A stretch of DNA of 64,000 nt, from positions 108,791 through 172,790 of the forward strand of contig NZ_MWLM01000062.1 in NCBI RefSeq assembly GCF_002198665.1, in the 5' to 3' direction. The stretch is from Novosphingobium sp. B 225 (GTDB lineage Bacteria; Pseudomonadota; Alphaproteobacteria; Sphingomonadales; Sphingomonadaceae). The translations under genes were made by a program, and so were the position numbers. Shown in pieces: positions 1-10,124 of this stretch; the stretch's first letter is position 1, and each line of letters opens with the position of its first letter. Below the pieces are notes generated by a model, which saw nothing but the letters and a program-made list of their open reading frames with translations, had not been told where the DNA came from and did no database searches.

Positions 1-106
1 TCATTTCCCGTGCCCCGCCGCCAGGCCGAATCGCCTGCCTGTGGAAAACTACGGTAAAAACCAGTGGAAATCGAATCGATTCAGGTTCGTGGGGTCCCGC
101 TTCGGA

Positions 107-1102
107 TCAGCCCAGCCGCGCCTTTATCAGGGCCTGCAAGTCCGCCTCGGGCCGCGCGCCGTAGTGCGAGATCACTTCAGCCGCCGCGATCGCGCCGATG
201 GTTAGGCACTGGTCGATCGCCAGCTCGCGGACATGGCCAAAAAGGAACCCGGCGGCGAACAGATCGCCCGCGCCGGTGGTATCGACCACCCGCTCGATCG
301 GTTCGGCGCTGACTTCAAAGCGCTCTCCGGCATGGATCGCAACCGCGCCTTCTGCACCGCGCGTCACCACCAGCAGTGGGACTTTGGGGGCGAGATCAGC
401 CAGACCCTTGTCAAAGTCCCCATGCCCGGTCAGCGCTTCCAGCTCGACATGGTTGGCGAACAGGATGTCGATCTCTCCGGTTTCAATCATCGCGCGGAAA
501 TCGGCGCCGTGCCGTTCGATCACAAAGGCGTCGGACAGGGTGAAGGCAACCTTGCGGCCATGGCTCTTCGCCGCCGCAATGGCCCGGCGCATCGCCGCGC
601 GCGGTTCTTCGGGGTCCCACAGATAGCCTTCGAGGTAGAGGATCCTGGCATCCGCAATCGCCGCTTCATCCAGCGCAGCGGCGGGCAGGTACTGCGATGC
701 ACCCAGAAACGTGTTCATCGTCCGCTGCCCATCGGCCGTAACAAAGATCAGGCAGCGTGCGGTCGGCGGATCGCCCGCCCGCGCGGCGGTGTCAAAGGCG
801 ATCCCGCCAGCGCGGATATCGTGCGCGAACACTTCACCCAGCTGATCGTCCGCAACCTGCCCGATAAAGGCGCAGTTGGCCCCCAGCGCGGCAAGCCCGG
901 CCAAGGTGTTGGCAGCCGACCCGCCCGAAATCTCGCGCGCGGGGCCCATTGCATCATACAAATCGTGTGCGCGCTGGGTATCGATCAGGGTCATCCCGCC
1001 CTTCATCAACCCCAGCTGTTCGATCAATGCATCATCACACGGGGCCATCACATCGACGATGGCGTTGCCGATCGCGATCACGTCGGTGCTGGGCTGGGTC
1101 AT
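107..1102 (-). CDS. Adenosine/ribokinase-family sugar kinase (PfkB), probable adenosine kinase
   Basis: Soluble kinase of the PfkB/ribokinase fold that probably phosphorylates adenosine to AMP for purine salvage. The 331-residue length is typical. A nucleoside-side GGSAANTLAG motif lies near residues 60-69, and the PfkB signature with the catalytic Asp and anion hole, DTTGAGD, lies near 274-280. The start ATG is preceded by a divergent intergenic gap shared with the EI24 gene. The N-terminal pattern DVIAIGNAIVDV is that of bacterial adenosine kinases, but another ribokinase-family substrate cannot be excluded from sequence alone. Nothing is anomalous; it is a single gene facing the left edge. 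Confidence 0.88.
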   Translation of the reverse strand: MTQPSTDVIAIGNAIVDVMAPCDDALIEQLGLMKGGMTLIDTQRAHDLYDAMGPAREISGGSAANTLAGLAALGANCAFIGQVADDQLGEVFAHDIRAGGIAFDTAARAGDPPTARCLIFVTADGQRTMNTFLGASQYLPAAALDEAAIADARILYLEGYLWDPEEPRAAMRRAIAAAKSHGRKVAFTLSDAFVIERHGADFRAMIETGEIDILFANHVELEALTGHGDFDKGLADLAPKVPLLVVTRGAEGAVAIHAGERFEVSAEPIERVVDTTGAGDLFAAGFLFGHVRELAIDQCLTIGAIAAAEVISHYGARPEADLQALIKARLG

Positions 1103-1217
1103 GCGGCAGGGGTCCTAACACTTTGTCTGAAAACGCGCGGGGCCTAGCGAGCGGCAAGGCGTTCGGCAAGGGTAGAGCCGTTGACAGGGCGGCGCGCGCG
1201 GGCAATGCCCCTGAGCA

Positions 1218-1898
1218 ATGCTGCGCGCTTATGCCCTTGCCCTGACCCAGCTGGCCGATCGCCAGGTGCTGCGGATCTTCCTGAAAAGCCTTGGTGTTAC
1301 CGTGCTGCTGTTCGTGGTGCTTGGGCTGATCGGGGTCTGGGCGGCGGACCGGTTCATGGCCTGGGCCGGGTTCGATGAAGGGCTGGTTGCGGGCGCTGGC
1401 GATCTGCGCGCTATGCTGGCTGCTGTAGGCGTGCTGGCCGCCGGAGTGCTGTTATGGCGTGTGCTGGCGATTGCCGTGCTGCAGCTGTTCGCTGACGAAG
1501 TAGTCCAGGCGGTCGAAGCGCGGCACTATCCGCAAGCCGCCGCAAGCGCCCGCAAACTTGGCTGGCACGAAGAGCTGGCCAACGGCCTCAAAGGCGCGGG
1601 CCGCGCGCTGCTGTTCAACTTGCTGGCGCTGCCCTTTGCCCTGGTGCTGCTGGTGACGGGCGTGGGCGCGCCGCTGGTGTTCCTGGCGGTCAACGCCGTG
1701 CTGCTGGGGCGCGAATTGCAGGACATGGTCTGGCTGCGTCACCGCCCTTCGGCCCAGTCCGCTGCGCCGCTTTCCGTGCTCCAGCGCCTGACGCTGGGCG
1801 GGATCAGCGCAGTGCTGCTGAGTGTGCCCTTTGCCAACCTGTTCGCCCCATTCCTGGGCGCCGCCGCCGCCGCCCACCTGATCCATCGCAAGGACTGA
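1218..1898 (+). CDS. EI24-domain integral membrane protein
   Basis: Inner-membrane protein of 226 residues with the layout of the EI24/CysZ-like family. Hydrophobic helices lie near residues 25-45, 65-90, 130-155 and 190-215, with an amphipathic Ala/Leu-rich stretch between. CysZ proteins are linked to sulfate uptake, but most EI24 proteins, including this one, have no assigned substrate. The ATG at 1218 follows a GC-rich leader; TTGACA at 1181 could be a -35 element, but no good -10 is visible. The lipoprotein gene at 1906 starts 7 nt after the stop, so the two are probably co-transcribed. Confidence 0.75.
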   Translation: MLRAYALALTQLADRQVLRIFLKSLGVTVLLFVVLGLIGVWAADRFMAWAGFDEGLVAGAGDLRAMLAAVGVLAAGVLLWRVLAIAVLQLFADEVVQAVEARHYPQAAASARKLGWHEELANGLKGAGRALLFNLLALPFALVLLVTGVGAPLVFLAVNAVLLGRELQDMVWLRHRPSAQSAAPLSVLQRLTLGGISAVLLSVPFANLFAPFLGAAAAAHLIHRKD

Positions 1899-1905
1899 TC
1901 GCCCG

Positions 1906-2319
1906 ATGCCGCGCAAACTGCTGATTTCGCTGACGTTCGTTCCCCTGCTGGCCGCATGCGGCAGTGGCTCGGTTTCGAGCGTGCCTGCACCACCGTCGCG
2001 CAATGCCAAACCTCCGGTCCGCACCCCCGTCCGCGTCAGCCCCCCGCCGCCACGCTTGCAGGTTACCCCCGGGCTGGAAGGAGTAATCGGCGCGAGTGGT
2101 GACGATCTGGTGCGCCAATTCGGCCCGGCCCGGCTTGACGTGATCGAAGGCGATGCACGCAAGCTGCAGTTTTCGGGCAGCGCCTGCGTGCTTGATGTCT
2201 ATCTTTATCCGCAAGGCTCTGCCCGCGATCTGCAAGCGACTTATGTCGACGCCCGCCGCGCCAGCGACGGGCAGGATGTGGACCGGGCAGCCTGCGTCAG
2301 CGCACTCAGAAAGCGCTGA
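1906..2319 (+). CDS. Hypothetical lipoprotein
   Basis: Small envelope protein of 137 residues. Residues 1-18 form a lipoprotein signal with a lipobox ending LLAACG, so Cys17 is the likely lipidated residue. A Pro/Ser/Arg-rich linker (about residues 20-55) leads to a compact domain with two Cys, near 89 and 129, that could form a disulfide after export. I do not recognise the family. It follows the EI24 gene by 7 nt and is probably in the same transcript. Function is unknown. Confidence 0.7.
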   Translation: MPRKLLISLTFVPLLAACGSGSVSSVPAPPSRNAKPPVRTPVRVSPPPPRLQVTPGLEGVIGASGDDLVRQFGPARLDVIEGDARKLQFSGSACVLDVYLYPQGSARDLQATYVDARRASDGQDVDRAACVSALRKR

Positions 2320-2386
2320 ATTAAGCACCCGTTAGGGATATTCTGCGATAGCTCGCCCCACATTTTTACTGTGGGACGGACTGCCG

Positions 2387-3346
2387 ATGAGCATGCATTT
2401 CAGCCAGTTGGCCGCGCAGGCGACTGCCGACGGGGTGATCGGGGCGGACGAGATTCTGTCGCTGCGCCAGGCCGGATGGGCCGACGGGGCAATGGACCCC
2501 GAAGAAGCCGAATCCCTGTTCCTTGCCAACGAAGCGCTGCGCGAACCAAGCCCGGAATGGCGCGATTTCTTCGTCGAGGCGCTGACCCAGTTCATCGTCA
2601 ACACGGTCGATCCCAAGGGGTATGTCGACGATCTGATGGGGGACGAGCTGATCGAACGGATCAGCCGAGATGGCCGGATCGAGACCATGGCCGAGCTTGA
2701 ACTGCTGGTGAAAGTGCTCGAAACCGCGCTTCACACTCCGGCCGCACTCAAGAATTTCGCGCTGACCCAGATCGAACAGGCCGTGCTGCACGGTGACGGT
2801 CCGACCCGGCAGGGCTCGCTTGATCCCAAGGGGATCAATGCGGCCGAATGCGCGCTGATGCGGCGTCTGATCTTTGCCGCAGGCGGCGACCGCCCGGCCA
2901 GCATCAGCCGCGCCGAGGCAGAAATGCTGTTCCGGATCAAGGATGCGACCGTTTACGAGGTCAATGCTCCCGAATGGGAAAAGCTGTTCGTCCAGGGAGT
3001 TGCCAACTACCTGCTGGGCTTTGGCGGCCACGAGCCGCTGAGCCGCGACAAGGCCGCCGATCTGGAAGCCTTCATGAACGCGCCGGGCGCTGGAATTGGC
3101 GGCTTCCTGCGCCGGATGCTGAACAGCGACATCGATGCCGAAATCGATCGCGAGTTCGGCAGCCTGCTTAGCATCAACCCCCATGCTCAGGACGTGGCTG
3201 ATGAGTCCGAAGAAGCGGCACGCCTCGACCCTGCCGAAGAGTTGTGGCTGCGCGACCATATCGATGCAGACGAAGAGCTCGACCCGCTGGAAAAAGCCCT
3301 GCTGGCCTTCATCGCCGAGGAAACCGGCGAGGAACTGAAGGTTTAG
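2387..3346 (+). CDS. Hypothetical acidic helical protein with internal duplication (TerB-like)
   Basis: Cytosolic, strongly acidic 319-residue protein without signal peptide or membrane segment. The chain seems to contain two related halves. Each has an ADG/DG-type helix pair, a PEWxxFF/PEWxxLF helix (near residues 55 and 197) and a following Ala/Leu-rich helix. The pattern of Asp/Glu-rich helix pairs resembles TerB-like or EF-hand-like folds, but the match is only by eye. Start ATG GAGC ATG gives two adjacent candidates (residues 1 and 3). Its stop codon overlaps the stop of sufA on the other strand, so the two genes are convergent with no spacer. Function unknown. Confidence 0.7.
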   Translation: MSMHFSQLAAQATADGVIGADEILSLRQAGWADGAMDPEEAESLFLANEALREPSPEWRDFFVEALTQFIVNTVDPKGYVDDLMGDELIERISRDGRIETMAELELLVKVLETALHTPAALKNFALTQIEQAVLHGDGPTRQGSLDPKGINAAECALMRRLIFAAGGDRPASISRAEAEMLFRIKDATVYEVNAPEWEKLFVQGVANYLLGFGGHEPLSRDKAADLEAFMNAPGAGIGGFLRRMLNSDIDAEIDREFGSLLSINPHAQDVADESEEAARLDPAEELWLRDHIDADEELDPLEKALLAFIAEETGEELKV

Positions 3347-3699
3347 ACGGTAAAGCTTTCTCCGCAGCCACAGCTGCCCTTGGCATTGGGGTTCTGGAAT
3401 ACGAACCCGGCGGTGAAATCATCTTCCTGCCAGTCCATCGTGCTGCCGATCAGGTAGAGTACCGATCCGCCATCGATGAAGAACAGCCCGCCCGGCGTCT
3501 CGATTTGTTCATCCAGCGGGTCCACGGCGGTCACGTAATCGACCGAATAGGCCAGCCCCGAACAGCCCCGGCGCGGAGTGGACAGCTTGACCCCGATGGC
3601 ACCCACGGGTGCTTCGGCCATCAGCTTCGCGACCCGCGCCTCGGCCGAGGGGGTCAGAATCACGGCAGCGGGGCGCTGGCGGGTGGTCACGGTGGTCAT
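3343..3699 (-). CDS. sufA: A-type Fe-S carrier, SufA/HesB family
   Basis: Iron-sulfur carrier of 118 residues that should receive clusters from SufBCD and hand them to apoproteins. The three conserved cysteines are present: one in RRGCSGLAY near the middle and a C-terminal pair in GSCGCGES. The open frame extends upstream to 3849, but the ATG at 3699 overlaps the sufT stop as ATGA and begins at the family's usual N-terminus. It is the last gene of the SUF operon. A second A-type carrier (erpA-like) is at 33.9 kb. Confidence 0.93.
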   Translation of the reverse strand: MTTVTTRQRPAAVILTPSAEARVAKLMAEAPVGAIGVKLSTPRRGCSGLAYSVDYVTAVDPLDEQIETPGGLFFIDGGSVLYLIGSTMDWQEDDFTAGFVFQNPNAKGSCGCGESFTV

Positions 3700-4169
3700 A
3701 GCATTCCAAGCTCCAGCCGGGCTTCGTCGCTCATCTTGGCCGGGTCCCACGGCGGATCCCAGACGAGATTGACTTCGGTATCGCGGATCCCGGGGACCGA
3801 ACTGACCCGCAATTCGACCTCGCCGGGCATCGATTCCGCCACCGGACAATGCGGGGTGGTGAGCGTCATGGTCACCACGGCTCCGCCTTCGCCGTCGATC
3901 TCTACCCCATAGATCAGGCCCAGGTCATAGATGTTGACCGGGATTTCCGGATCGAAAATGTCCTTGAGCGCGTCGATCACCGCTTCGTAAAGGTCGCCGC
4001 CCGGTTCGTGCCCGGCCAGGCCCTGCGGCTGTTCTTTCAAGAAGCCTTCAAGGTAGTCGCGCTTGCGCGCCAGCTTGTCAGCCGGGGCTTCGGCATCGTC
4101 CACTTTGGCGCGCGGCGGCGGTGCCACGCTGTCCACTTCCTCGATGGTGAATTTGGGCTGTTCCATCAC
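3696..4169 (-). CDS. sufT: SUF-system protein SufT (MIP18/DUF59 family)
   Basis: DUF59/MIP18-domain protein of 157 residues that assists Fe-S cluster maturation. The DUF59 core runs from about residue 62 to the end: a DPEIPVNIYDLGLIYG segment, then TMTLTTPHCPVAESMP with the conserved Cys, then a WDPPWDPAKMSDEAR tail typical of SufT. The first 55 residues are a charged extension common in alphaproteobacterial copies. It overlaps sufS by 4 nt upstream and sufA by 4 nt downstream, indicating translational coupling. Confidence 0.92.
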   Translation of the reverse strand: MMEQPKFTIEEVDSVAPPPRAKVDDAEAPADKLARKRDYLEGFLKEQPQGLAGHEPGGDLYEAVIDALKDIFDPEIPVNIYDLGLIYGVEIDGEGGAVVTMTLTTPHCPVAESMPGEVELRVSSVPGIRDTEVNLVWDPPWDPAKMSDEARLELGML

Positions 4170-5425
4170 CCGAATATCCTTCTGGTCCGTTCGATCCCGC
4201 GCAGTAGCGCGGCAATATCGCTTTCATCGCTGTAAAGGCCAAAGCTGGCCCGCGCCGTGGCGGGCACGCCGAGGTGGTCCATCAGGGGTTGGGCGCAGTG
4301 ATGCCCGGCGCGGATCGCGACCCCTTCCTCGTCCAGGATAGTGCCAAGGTCATGCGGATGAACCCCGGCGAGGGCGAACGATACGATCCCCGCGCTCTGT
4401 TCCGGCCCGAACAGGGTCACATCATTCATCCGCCTCAGTTCGTCACGCAAGGTGGCGACCAGCGCCGCTTCATGGGCATGGATCGCCCCAAGGCCGATGC
4501 CGGAAACATAGTCAACCGCCGCGCCCAGCGCGATCGCCTCGACAATCGCGGGGGTTCCGGCCTCGAACCGCTGCGGCGCGGGGGCATAGGTCGTGCCGGC
4601 AAAGCTGACCCGGTCAATCATCGCCCCGCCACCCTGCCAAGGCGGCATGGCAGCCAGCAGTTCGGCCTTGGCCCACAAGGCGCCGATCCCGGTCGGGCCA
4701 TAAAGCTTGTGCGCGCTGAACACATAGAAATCGCAGCCCAGCGCCGCGACATCGACCGGCAGGCGCGGCACGGCCTGGCAACCATCGAGCAGGACCTTCG
4801 CCCCCACCCCATGCGCCAGCGCCACCGCACGCGGGGCATCGAGCACCGATCCCAGCACGTTCGAAACGTGGGCCAGGGCGACCAGCTTGTGCGCCGGGGT
4901 CAGCATCCGCTCCGCTGCATCGAGATCGATCTGGCCATCGGCCGTCAGCGGGCAGACATCGATCACCGCGCCAGTGCGCTCGGTCACCAATTGCCAGGGG
5001 ACGATGTTGGAATGGTGTTCCAACGCCGAAAGCAGGATCCGGTCCCCGGCCTTAAGCTCGGCCAGGCCCCAGCTTTGTGCGACCAGATTGACCGCCTCAG
5101 TCGCGCCGCGAGTGAACACCACTTCGTCCTCGCGTCCGCCAAGGAACGCCGCGACCTTGCGCCGCGCGGCTTCGAAGGCAAGGGTCATATCGGCCGAGCG
5201 GGCATAGACCCCGCGATGGACCGTGGCATAGTCCGCGCCCATCGCTCGCACTATCGCGTCGATCACGACTTGCGGCTTTTGCGCGGTCGCGGCGCTGTCC
5301 AGATAGTGCCAACCGCCCGCAAGGCCGGGGAACTCGTCACGCAGCGCTGCGGGCAACGGGGTGCCGCCTTCATTTTCCCAGCGCGACAGGGCGCGCTCGG
5401 TCACCGGGGTGGAGCTGCCGTTCAC
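4166..5425 (-). CDS. sufS: Cysteine desulfurase SufS
   Basis: PLP-dependent group II cysteine desulfurase of 419 residues supplying persulfide sulfur for Fe-S assembly. The PLP lysine is Lys240 in FSAHKLYGPTG. The persulfide-forming Cys is near residue 377 in RAGHHCAQPLM, and LEHHSN near 135-140 forms part of the cofactor pocket. Length matches the family. It overlaps sufD and sufT by 4 nt on each side within the SUF operon. No sufE gene is visible nearby, so the sulfur acceptor may be SufBCD directly or encoded elsewhere. Confidence 0.95.
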   Translation of the reverse strand: MNGSSTPVTERALSRWENEGGTPLPAALRDEFPGLAGGWHYLDSAATAQKPQVVIDAIVRAMGADYATVHRGVYARSADMTLAFEAARRKVAAFLGGREDEVVFTRGATEAVNLVAQSWGLAELKAGDRILLSALEHHSNIVPWQLVTERTGAVIDVCPLTADGQIDLDAAERMLTPAHKLVALAHVSNVLGSVLDAPRAVALAHGVGAKVLLDGCQAVPRLPVDVAALGCDFYVFSAHKLYGPTGIGALWAKAELLAAMPPWQGGGAMIDRVSFAGTTYAPAPQRFEAGTPAIVEAIALGAAVDYVSGIGLGAIHAHEAALVATLRDELRRMNDVTLFGPEQSAGIVSFALAGVHPHDLGTILDEEGVAIRAGHHCAQPLMDHLGVPATARASFGLYSDESDIAALLRGIERTRRIFG

Positions 5426-6159
5426 AGCATCGCTTCCAGCGCGGCGATGGCCCGTTCGAGCATGGTCTCCTCATCCGCCGCGCCAACCAGGGCTTCGGCA
5501 ACAAAGGCCTGCAACATCAGCCGCTTCGCCGTTTCAGGCGGCAAACCGCGCTGGGCGAGATAGAACAACGCGCCCGGGTCCAGTTCACCGACCGCGCAGC
5601 CGTGGGCGCACTTGACGTCGTCGGCGTGGATTTCAAGCTCAGGCTTGGCATTGGCGGTGGCGGTGCGGTCGAGCAGCATCGCCCGGATCGACTGGCTGCC
5701 GTCGGTTCCATCCGCGCCGGGCCGGACCAGCACTTTGCCAAGGTAATTGACAGTGCCACTGCCCCCGGCGACCGAGCGCACCACCTGGCGGCTGACCGCA
5801 TCGGGCGCGGCATGGGTGACCTGGGTGACAAGTTCGACCACTTGCGTTGCACCCGCCAGCTGCGCCGCGCCGAGGTGGAACTGCGCCCCCTTCCCCAGCA
5901 CCGCCCGCACCGCGATCCGTCCATAGGCCTGCGGGGCATTCAGCACGTGCAGGTCAAACCGCGCGCCATCACCCAGTTCCACTTCCAGTTCGCGTGCGAC
6001 TGCGCCCGTGCCCAGATTGGCGATGCTGAGCGCCCGCTCCTCGCCCGCCGCCAGCACGATCCGCTCGACCGCAACCGGCCAAAGCGGCGCGAGCGCGGTT
6101 AGGTCCGCATAGCGGAAGTCCTCGTCACGGTGGGTCGGAAGAGTGGCGCTAATTGCCAT
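5422..6159 (-). CDS. sufD: Fe-S scaffold subunit SufD
   Basis: SufD partner of the SufBC2D scaffold, 245 residues. It is shorter than enteric SufD (about 420) but in line with alphaproteobacterial copies that lack much of the N-terminal helical part. The start at 6159 is the first Met (MAISATLPTHRDEDFRYAD) giving a SufD-like N-terminus; the upstream in-frame extension is the antisense-like shadow of the previous gene. The C-terminal half has the right-handed beta-helix pattern and the family signature KCAHGCAVGELD, with the conserved His. It overlaps the 6149-6496 gene by 11 nt. Confidence 0.92.
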   Translation of the reverse strand: MAISATLPTHRDEDFRYADLTALAPLWPVAVERIVLAAGEERALSIANLGTGAVARELEVELGDGARFDLHVLNAPQAYGRIAVRAVLGKGAQFHLGAAQLAGATQVVELVTQVTHAAPDAVSRQVVRSVAGGSGTVNYLGKVLVRPGADGTDGSQSIRAMLLDRTATANAKPELEIHADDVKCAHGCAVGELDPGALFYLAQRGLPPETAKRLMLQAFVAEALVGAADEETMLERAIAALEAML

Positions 6160-6496
6160 CGTCGCGCCTCCTCCCGGAACACGAAGCGAGGAAATCCGAA
6201 CGGTATTCATCGTAATAATCGCGCCAGGCACGTTCGACCGCACGGGCGTCGTCGAGCTGCTGCTGGCGCTGGTCGAGCCCGGCCAGGGCGGCGGCATCGG
6301 CCGAGGCCAGCCCGCCCCGCGCTGCGGCAATCGCGCGCTGTTCGGCATAGACCGCCCCGGCCCATTCGGCCCGGCGGCGCGGTTCGGCGCGGGCAAGGTC
6401 GGCCACAGAGGTGCGGTCACACCCTTCCACTGCGGCGCGCAAGGGCGCCGGATCGGGCGAAGCGACGCCCAGCAGCAAGGCGAGCAAGGCAATCAC
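6149..6496 (-). CDS. Hypothetical secreted protein embedded in the SUF operon
   Basis: Small protein of 115 residues with a short hydrophobic N-terminus (residues 1-12, MIALLALLLGVA) that reads as a signal peptide. An Arg/Ala-rich helical body follows with Cys near residues 27 and 106. It starts 4 nt inside the end of sufC and runs 11 nt into sufD, so it is clearly translated as part of the operon. I do not recognise a family. A periplasmic protein inside a cytosolic Fe-S assembly operon is unexpected; it may simply be a passenger. Confidence 0.62.
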   Translation of the reverse strand: MIALLALLLGVASPDPAPLRAAVEGCDRTSVADLARAEPRRRAEWAGAVYAEQRAIAAARGGLASADAAALAGLDQRQQQLDDARAVERAWRDYYDEYRSDFLASCSGRRRDDGN

Positions 6497-7242
6497 GCGG
6501 CCACCGCCTCGTAACCGTGTTCCTCCAGCTCGAGCGCCAGTTCGGGCCCGCCGGTGCGCACGATCCGTCCGCCTGCCAGCACGTGGACAAAGTCCGGCTT
6601 CACGTAATCGAGCAGGCGCTGGTAATGCGTGATCAGCAGCACCGCCTTGTCCGGCGCGCGCATGACCGCGTTGATCCCTTCGCCGCAGATCCGCAGCGCA
6701 TCGATGTCCAGCCCCGAATCGGTCTCGTCCAGCACCGCCAACTTGGGACCCAGAATCCCCATTTGCACCATTTCCGCGCGCTTCTTTTCCCCGCCCGAAA
6801 AGCCGACGTTCACCGGACGCTTGAGCATGTCCATGTCAAGCTTGAGCAGCGCTGCCTTCTCTCGCGCGAGCTTGAGGAATTCGCCGCCCGACAGCGGATC
6901 TTCCCCGCGCGCCTTGCGCTGGGCATTGGCGCTTTCGCGCAGGAACTGGACGAAGGACACGCCGGGAATCTCGACCGGATACTGGAACCCCAGGAACAGC
7001 CCGGCAGCCGCACGTTCGTGCGGTTCCAGCGCGAGCAGATCCTGCCCAAGGAACTCCACCGAACCATCGGTCGCTTCATAACTGGGCCGCCCGCCCAGCA
7101 CATAGCCCAGGGTGGACTTGCCCGCGCCGTTCGGGCCCATGATTGCATGGACTTCGCCCGCGTTGATAGTCAGCGACAAGCCCTTGAGGATCGGCTTGTC
7201 GGCAACCGTGGCGTGGAGGTTTTCGATTTGAAGCATGGTCAT
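6493..7242 (-). CDS. sufC: Fe-S assembly ATPase SufC
   Basis: ABC-type ATPase of 249 residues that drives the SufBC2D scaffold. Walker A GPNGAGKST lies at residues 36-44. The signature NVGFSGGEKKR, with the SufC-specific GGEKKR form, is near 145-155. Walker B LAVLDETDSGLD is near 168, and the H-loop LITHYQRLL is near 205. It is soluble and has no membrane helices, as expected. It is separated by 5 nt from the upstream DUF559 gene. Confidence 0.96.
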   Translation of the reverse strand: MTMLQIENLHATVADKPILKGLSLTINAGEVHAIMGPNGAGKSTLGYVLGGRPSYEATDGSVEFLGQDLLALEPHERAAAGLFLGFQYPVEIPGVSFVQFLRESANAQRKARGEDPLSGGEFLKLAREKAALLKLDMDMLKRPVNVGFSGGEKKRAEMVQMGILGPKLAVLDETDSGLDIDALRICGEGINAVMRAPDKAVLLITHYQRLLDYVKPDFVHVLAGGRIVRTGGPELALELEEHGYEAVAA

Positions 7243-7247
7243 TCCTG

Positions 7248-7736
7248 TCAGCGCCGCGGCGCGCCCTGCGTCTGGTAGTGCTGCTTGCGCGCGCGGCCGC
7301 GATCTTCGTAGCGGGCCTTCATCGCCGCGACGATTTCGGCCACCACGGCATCTGCTTCTTCCAGCACGCGCGCGGCGGGAAAGCGCAACAGAAGCACGCC
7401 CACCGCCTCAAGGCTCTTGTCACGCCGCGCGATCAGCGCCGGATCGCCGCCTTCGTCGATCGACACCGCGATCTTGAGCGGATTGCAGGCGAAATCGACA
7501 ATCGCCGAGCCGATCACCTGCTGGCTGGTCAGCTTGTACTTGCCAAGATTGGCCTCGGTCAGCTTTTCGCTGAGCAGCGTCTGCGCCGGGCTGGGCGTCA
7601 TCCGGTTGCGCCGCGCCTGATCGTGGATCGCATCAAGCCGCTTGTCCGAAATCGCCCAGCCTCGCCCACGCTTTTGCAAGGCGGGGGCATCGGTGCGCTC
7701 GTCAAGCGGGCGGACGGTGAGGGTTTTCTTGGTCAT
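7248..7736 (-). CDS. DUF559 (Vsr/restriction-endonuclease-like) domain protein
   Basis: Protein of 162 residues whose C-terminal two thirds (from about residue 45) match the DUF559 pattern: RNRMTPSPAQTLLSEKL, then VDFACNPLKIAVSIDEGG with the nuclease-fold acidic residues, then a helix with RRDKSLEAVGVLLLRFPA. The family belongs to the PD-(D/E)XK superfamily related to very-short-patch repair endonucleases. The usual VELDG motif is SIDEGG here. The first 45 residues are basic. It lies between the lipoprotein (1-nt overlap) and sufC (5-nt gap), so it is transcribed with the SUF genes. Its role there is unknown. Confidence 0.8.
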   Translation of the reverse strand: MTKKTLTVRPLDERTDAPALQKRGRGWAISDKRLDAIHDQARRNRMTPSPAQTLLSEKLTEANLGKYKLTSQQVIGSAIVDFACNPLKIAVSIDEGGDPALIARRDKSLEAVGVLLLRFPAARVLEEADAVVAEIVAAMKARYEDRGRARKQHYQTQGAPRR

Positions 7737-8151
7737 CAGATAATCGCCTGCACATCGGCAGCGCCCAATTCGGCCTGCACATTCAGATAATGTTGCCAGG
7801 CATCGCCAAGCATTTGCTGCACTTGCTTACCGCTCAGTCCGCGCCAGGCCGGACCTTTCATGAGATCGCGGCAATCGGCCAAGACGCCTGCAAAGCCTGA
7901 GGCATCGTTGTCCCATTTCTCGGGGTTGTTCTTGATCTTGTCCCATTCGGCTTCTGCCTTGGCTCTGGCCTCTGCAGACAAGGGCTCTTCGTGCCTGCGC
8001 GAATTGCGGTCGATGCAGGTCGTCCATTGCCAGAACTTCCCGTTCGGCGTGTCCGCAGCCAACTGGTCCCAGCGCGCGACGCTGCGCTGCCAGTCCGACG
8101 CACAGCCGGATAGCAGCACCGCAATAGCGAGGGCGCAAGGCAAGCGAGCCT

Positions 8152-8155
<4 letters not shown>
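7736..8155 (-). CDS. Hypothetical lipoprotein embedded in the SUF operon
   Basis: Lipoprotein of 139 residues. Residues 1-18 form the signal, with lipobox LLSGCAS placing the lipidated Cys at 18. The mature chain is rich in Trp, Asp and Lys, with Cys in WTTCIDR and ADCRDL that could form a disulfide. It overlaps sufB by 4 nt upstream and the DUF559 gene by 1 nt downstream. I do not recognise the family. It is one of three non-SUF genes interleaved in this operon. Confidence 0.7.
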
Positions 8156-9629
<1,474 letters not shown>

Positions 9630-9633
<4 letters not shown>

Positions 9634-10040
9634 CGCACCTGCTCCGCCAGCCGGGTCAGCGGGACATCAGCCAAGGCGCTGCGCACAGCCGTGCCAACGA
9701 TCCCCCAGTGCGGCTTGACCGAGCAGCCCTGATCGAGCGCGCAATCAGACCGGCCCGAATCGACGCAAGGTGTCAGCGCGATCGGCCCTTCGACCGCTTC
9801 GATAATATCCGCGAGCGTGATCGCTGCCGCCGGCCGCGCCAGCTTGAGCCCGCCGCCCACACCGCGCGTCGAACGCAGCAGTCCGGCCGAAGTCAGTCGG
9901 CTGACCAGCTTTTGCACGGTCGGCACCGGCAGGCCCGTTTCATCGGCCAGTTGCGCGGCAGAAACGCGCACGCCGCCGCAATGGCGCGCGGCGGCGCTCA
10001 TCGTGACGACGGCATAGTCTGCCATGGAAGAAAGGCGCAT
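9630..10040 (-). CDS. sufR: Rrf2-family SUF operon regulator
   Basis: Winged-helix Rrf2 regulator of 136 residues, of the type that heads SUF operons in alphaproteobacteria. The N-terminus [14 protein letters not shown] and the recognition region [13 protein letters not shown] are typical. [10 protein letters not shown] wing follows at about residue 65, and the [10 protein letters not shown] helix is diagnostic of the family. Three Cys in [16 protein letters not shown] are positioned to bind an Fe-S cluster. By analogy with IscR and SufR it should sense cluster status and control its own operon. Candidate operators lie immediately upstream (10058-10139). Confidence 0.9.
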
Positions 10041-10057
10041 TTGGGCGATCCCGGTTA

Positions 10058-10070
10058 AATCGGACTGATT
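10058..10070. promoter_or_regulatory. Inverted repeat AATC-N5-GATT upstream of sufR
   Basis: Short inverted repeat (AATC, 5-nt spacer GGACT, GATT) 18-30 nt upstream of the sufR start. It is placed where an autoregulatory Rrf2 site or the -10 region would be. It is short and could be chance; no matching second copy was found near another SUF-related gene. Confidence 0.3.
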
Positions 10071-10102
10071 CTTTCCGGTTTCACCTAGGGACGCCGCGAG
10101 CG

Positions 10103-10122
10103 GTTTGCAATGCCTTGCAAAC
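10103..10122. promoter_or_regulatory. Perfect palindrome GTTTGCAA-N4-TTGCAAAC, candidate operator
   Basis: Two perfect 8-nt arms with a 4-nt spacer (TGCC), 63-82 nt upstream of the sufR start codon and just downstream of the terminator of the candidate sRNA. Its symmetry and spacing suit a dimeric regulator on adjacent major grooves. It does not match the IscR type 1 consensus I know, so the binding protein is unidentified. Confidence 0.45.
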
Positions 10123-10124
10123 GC

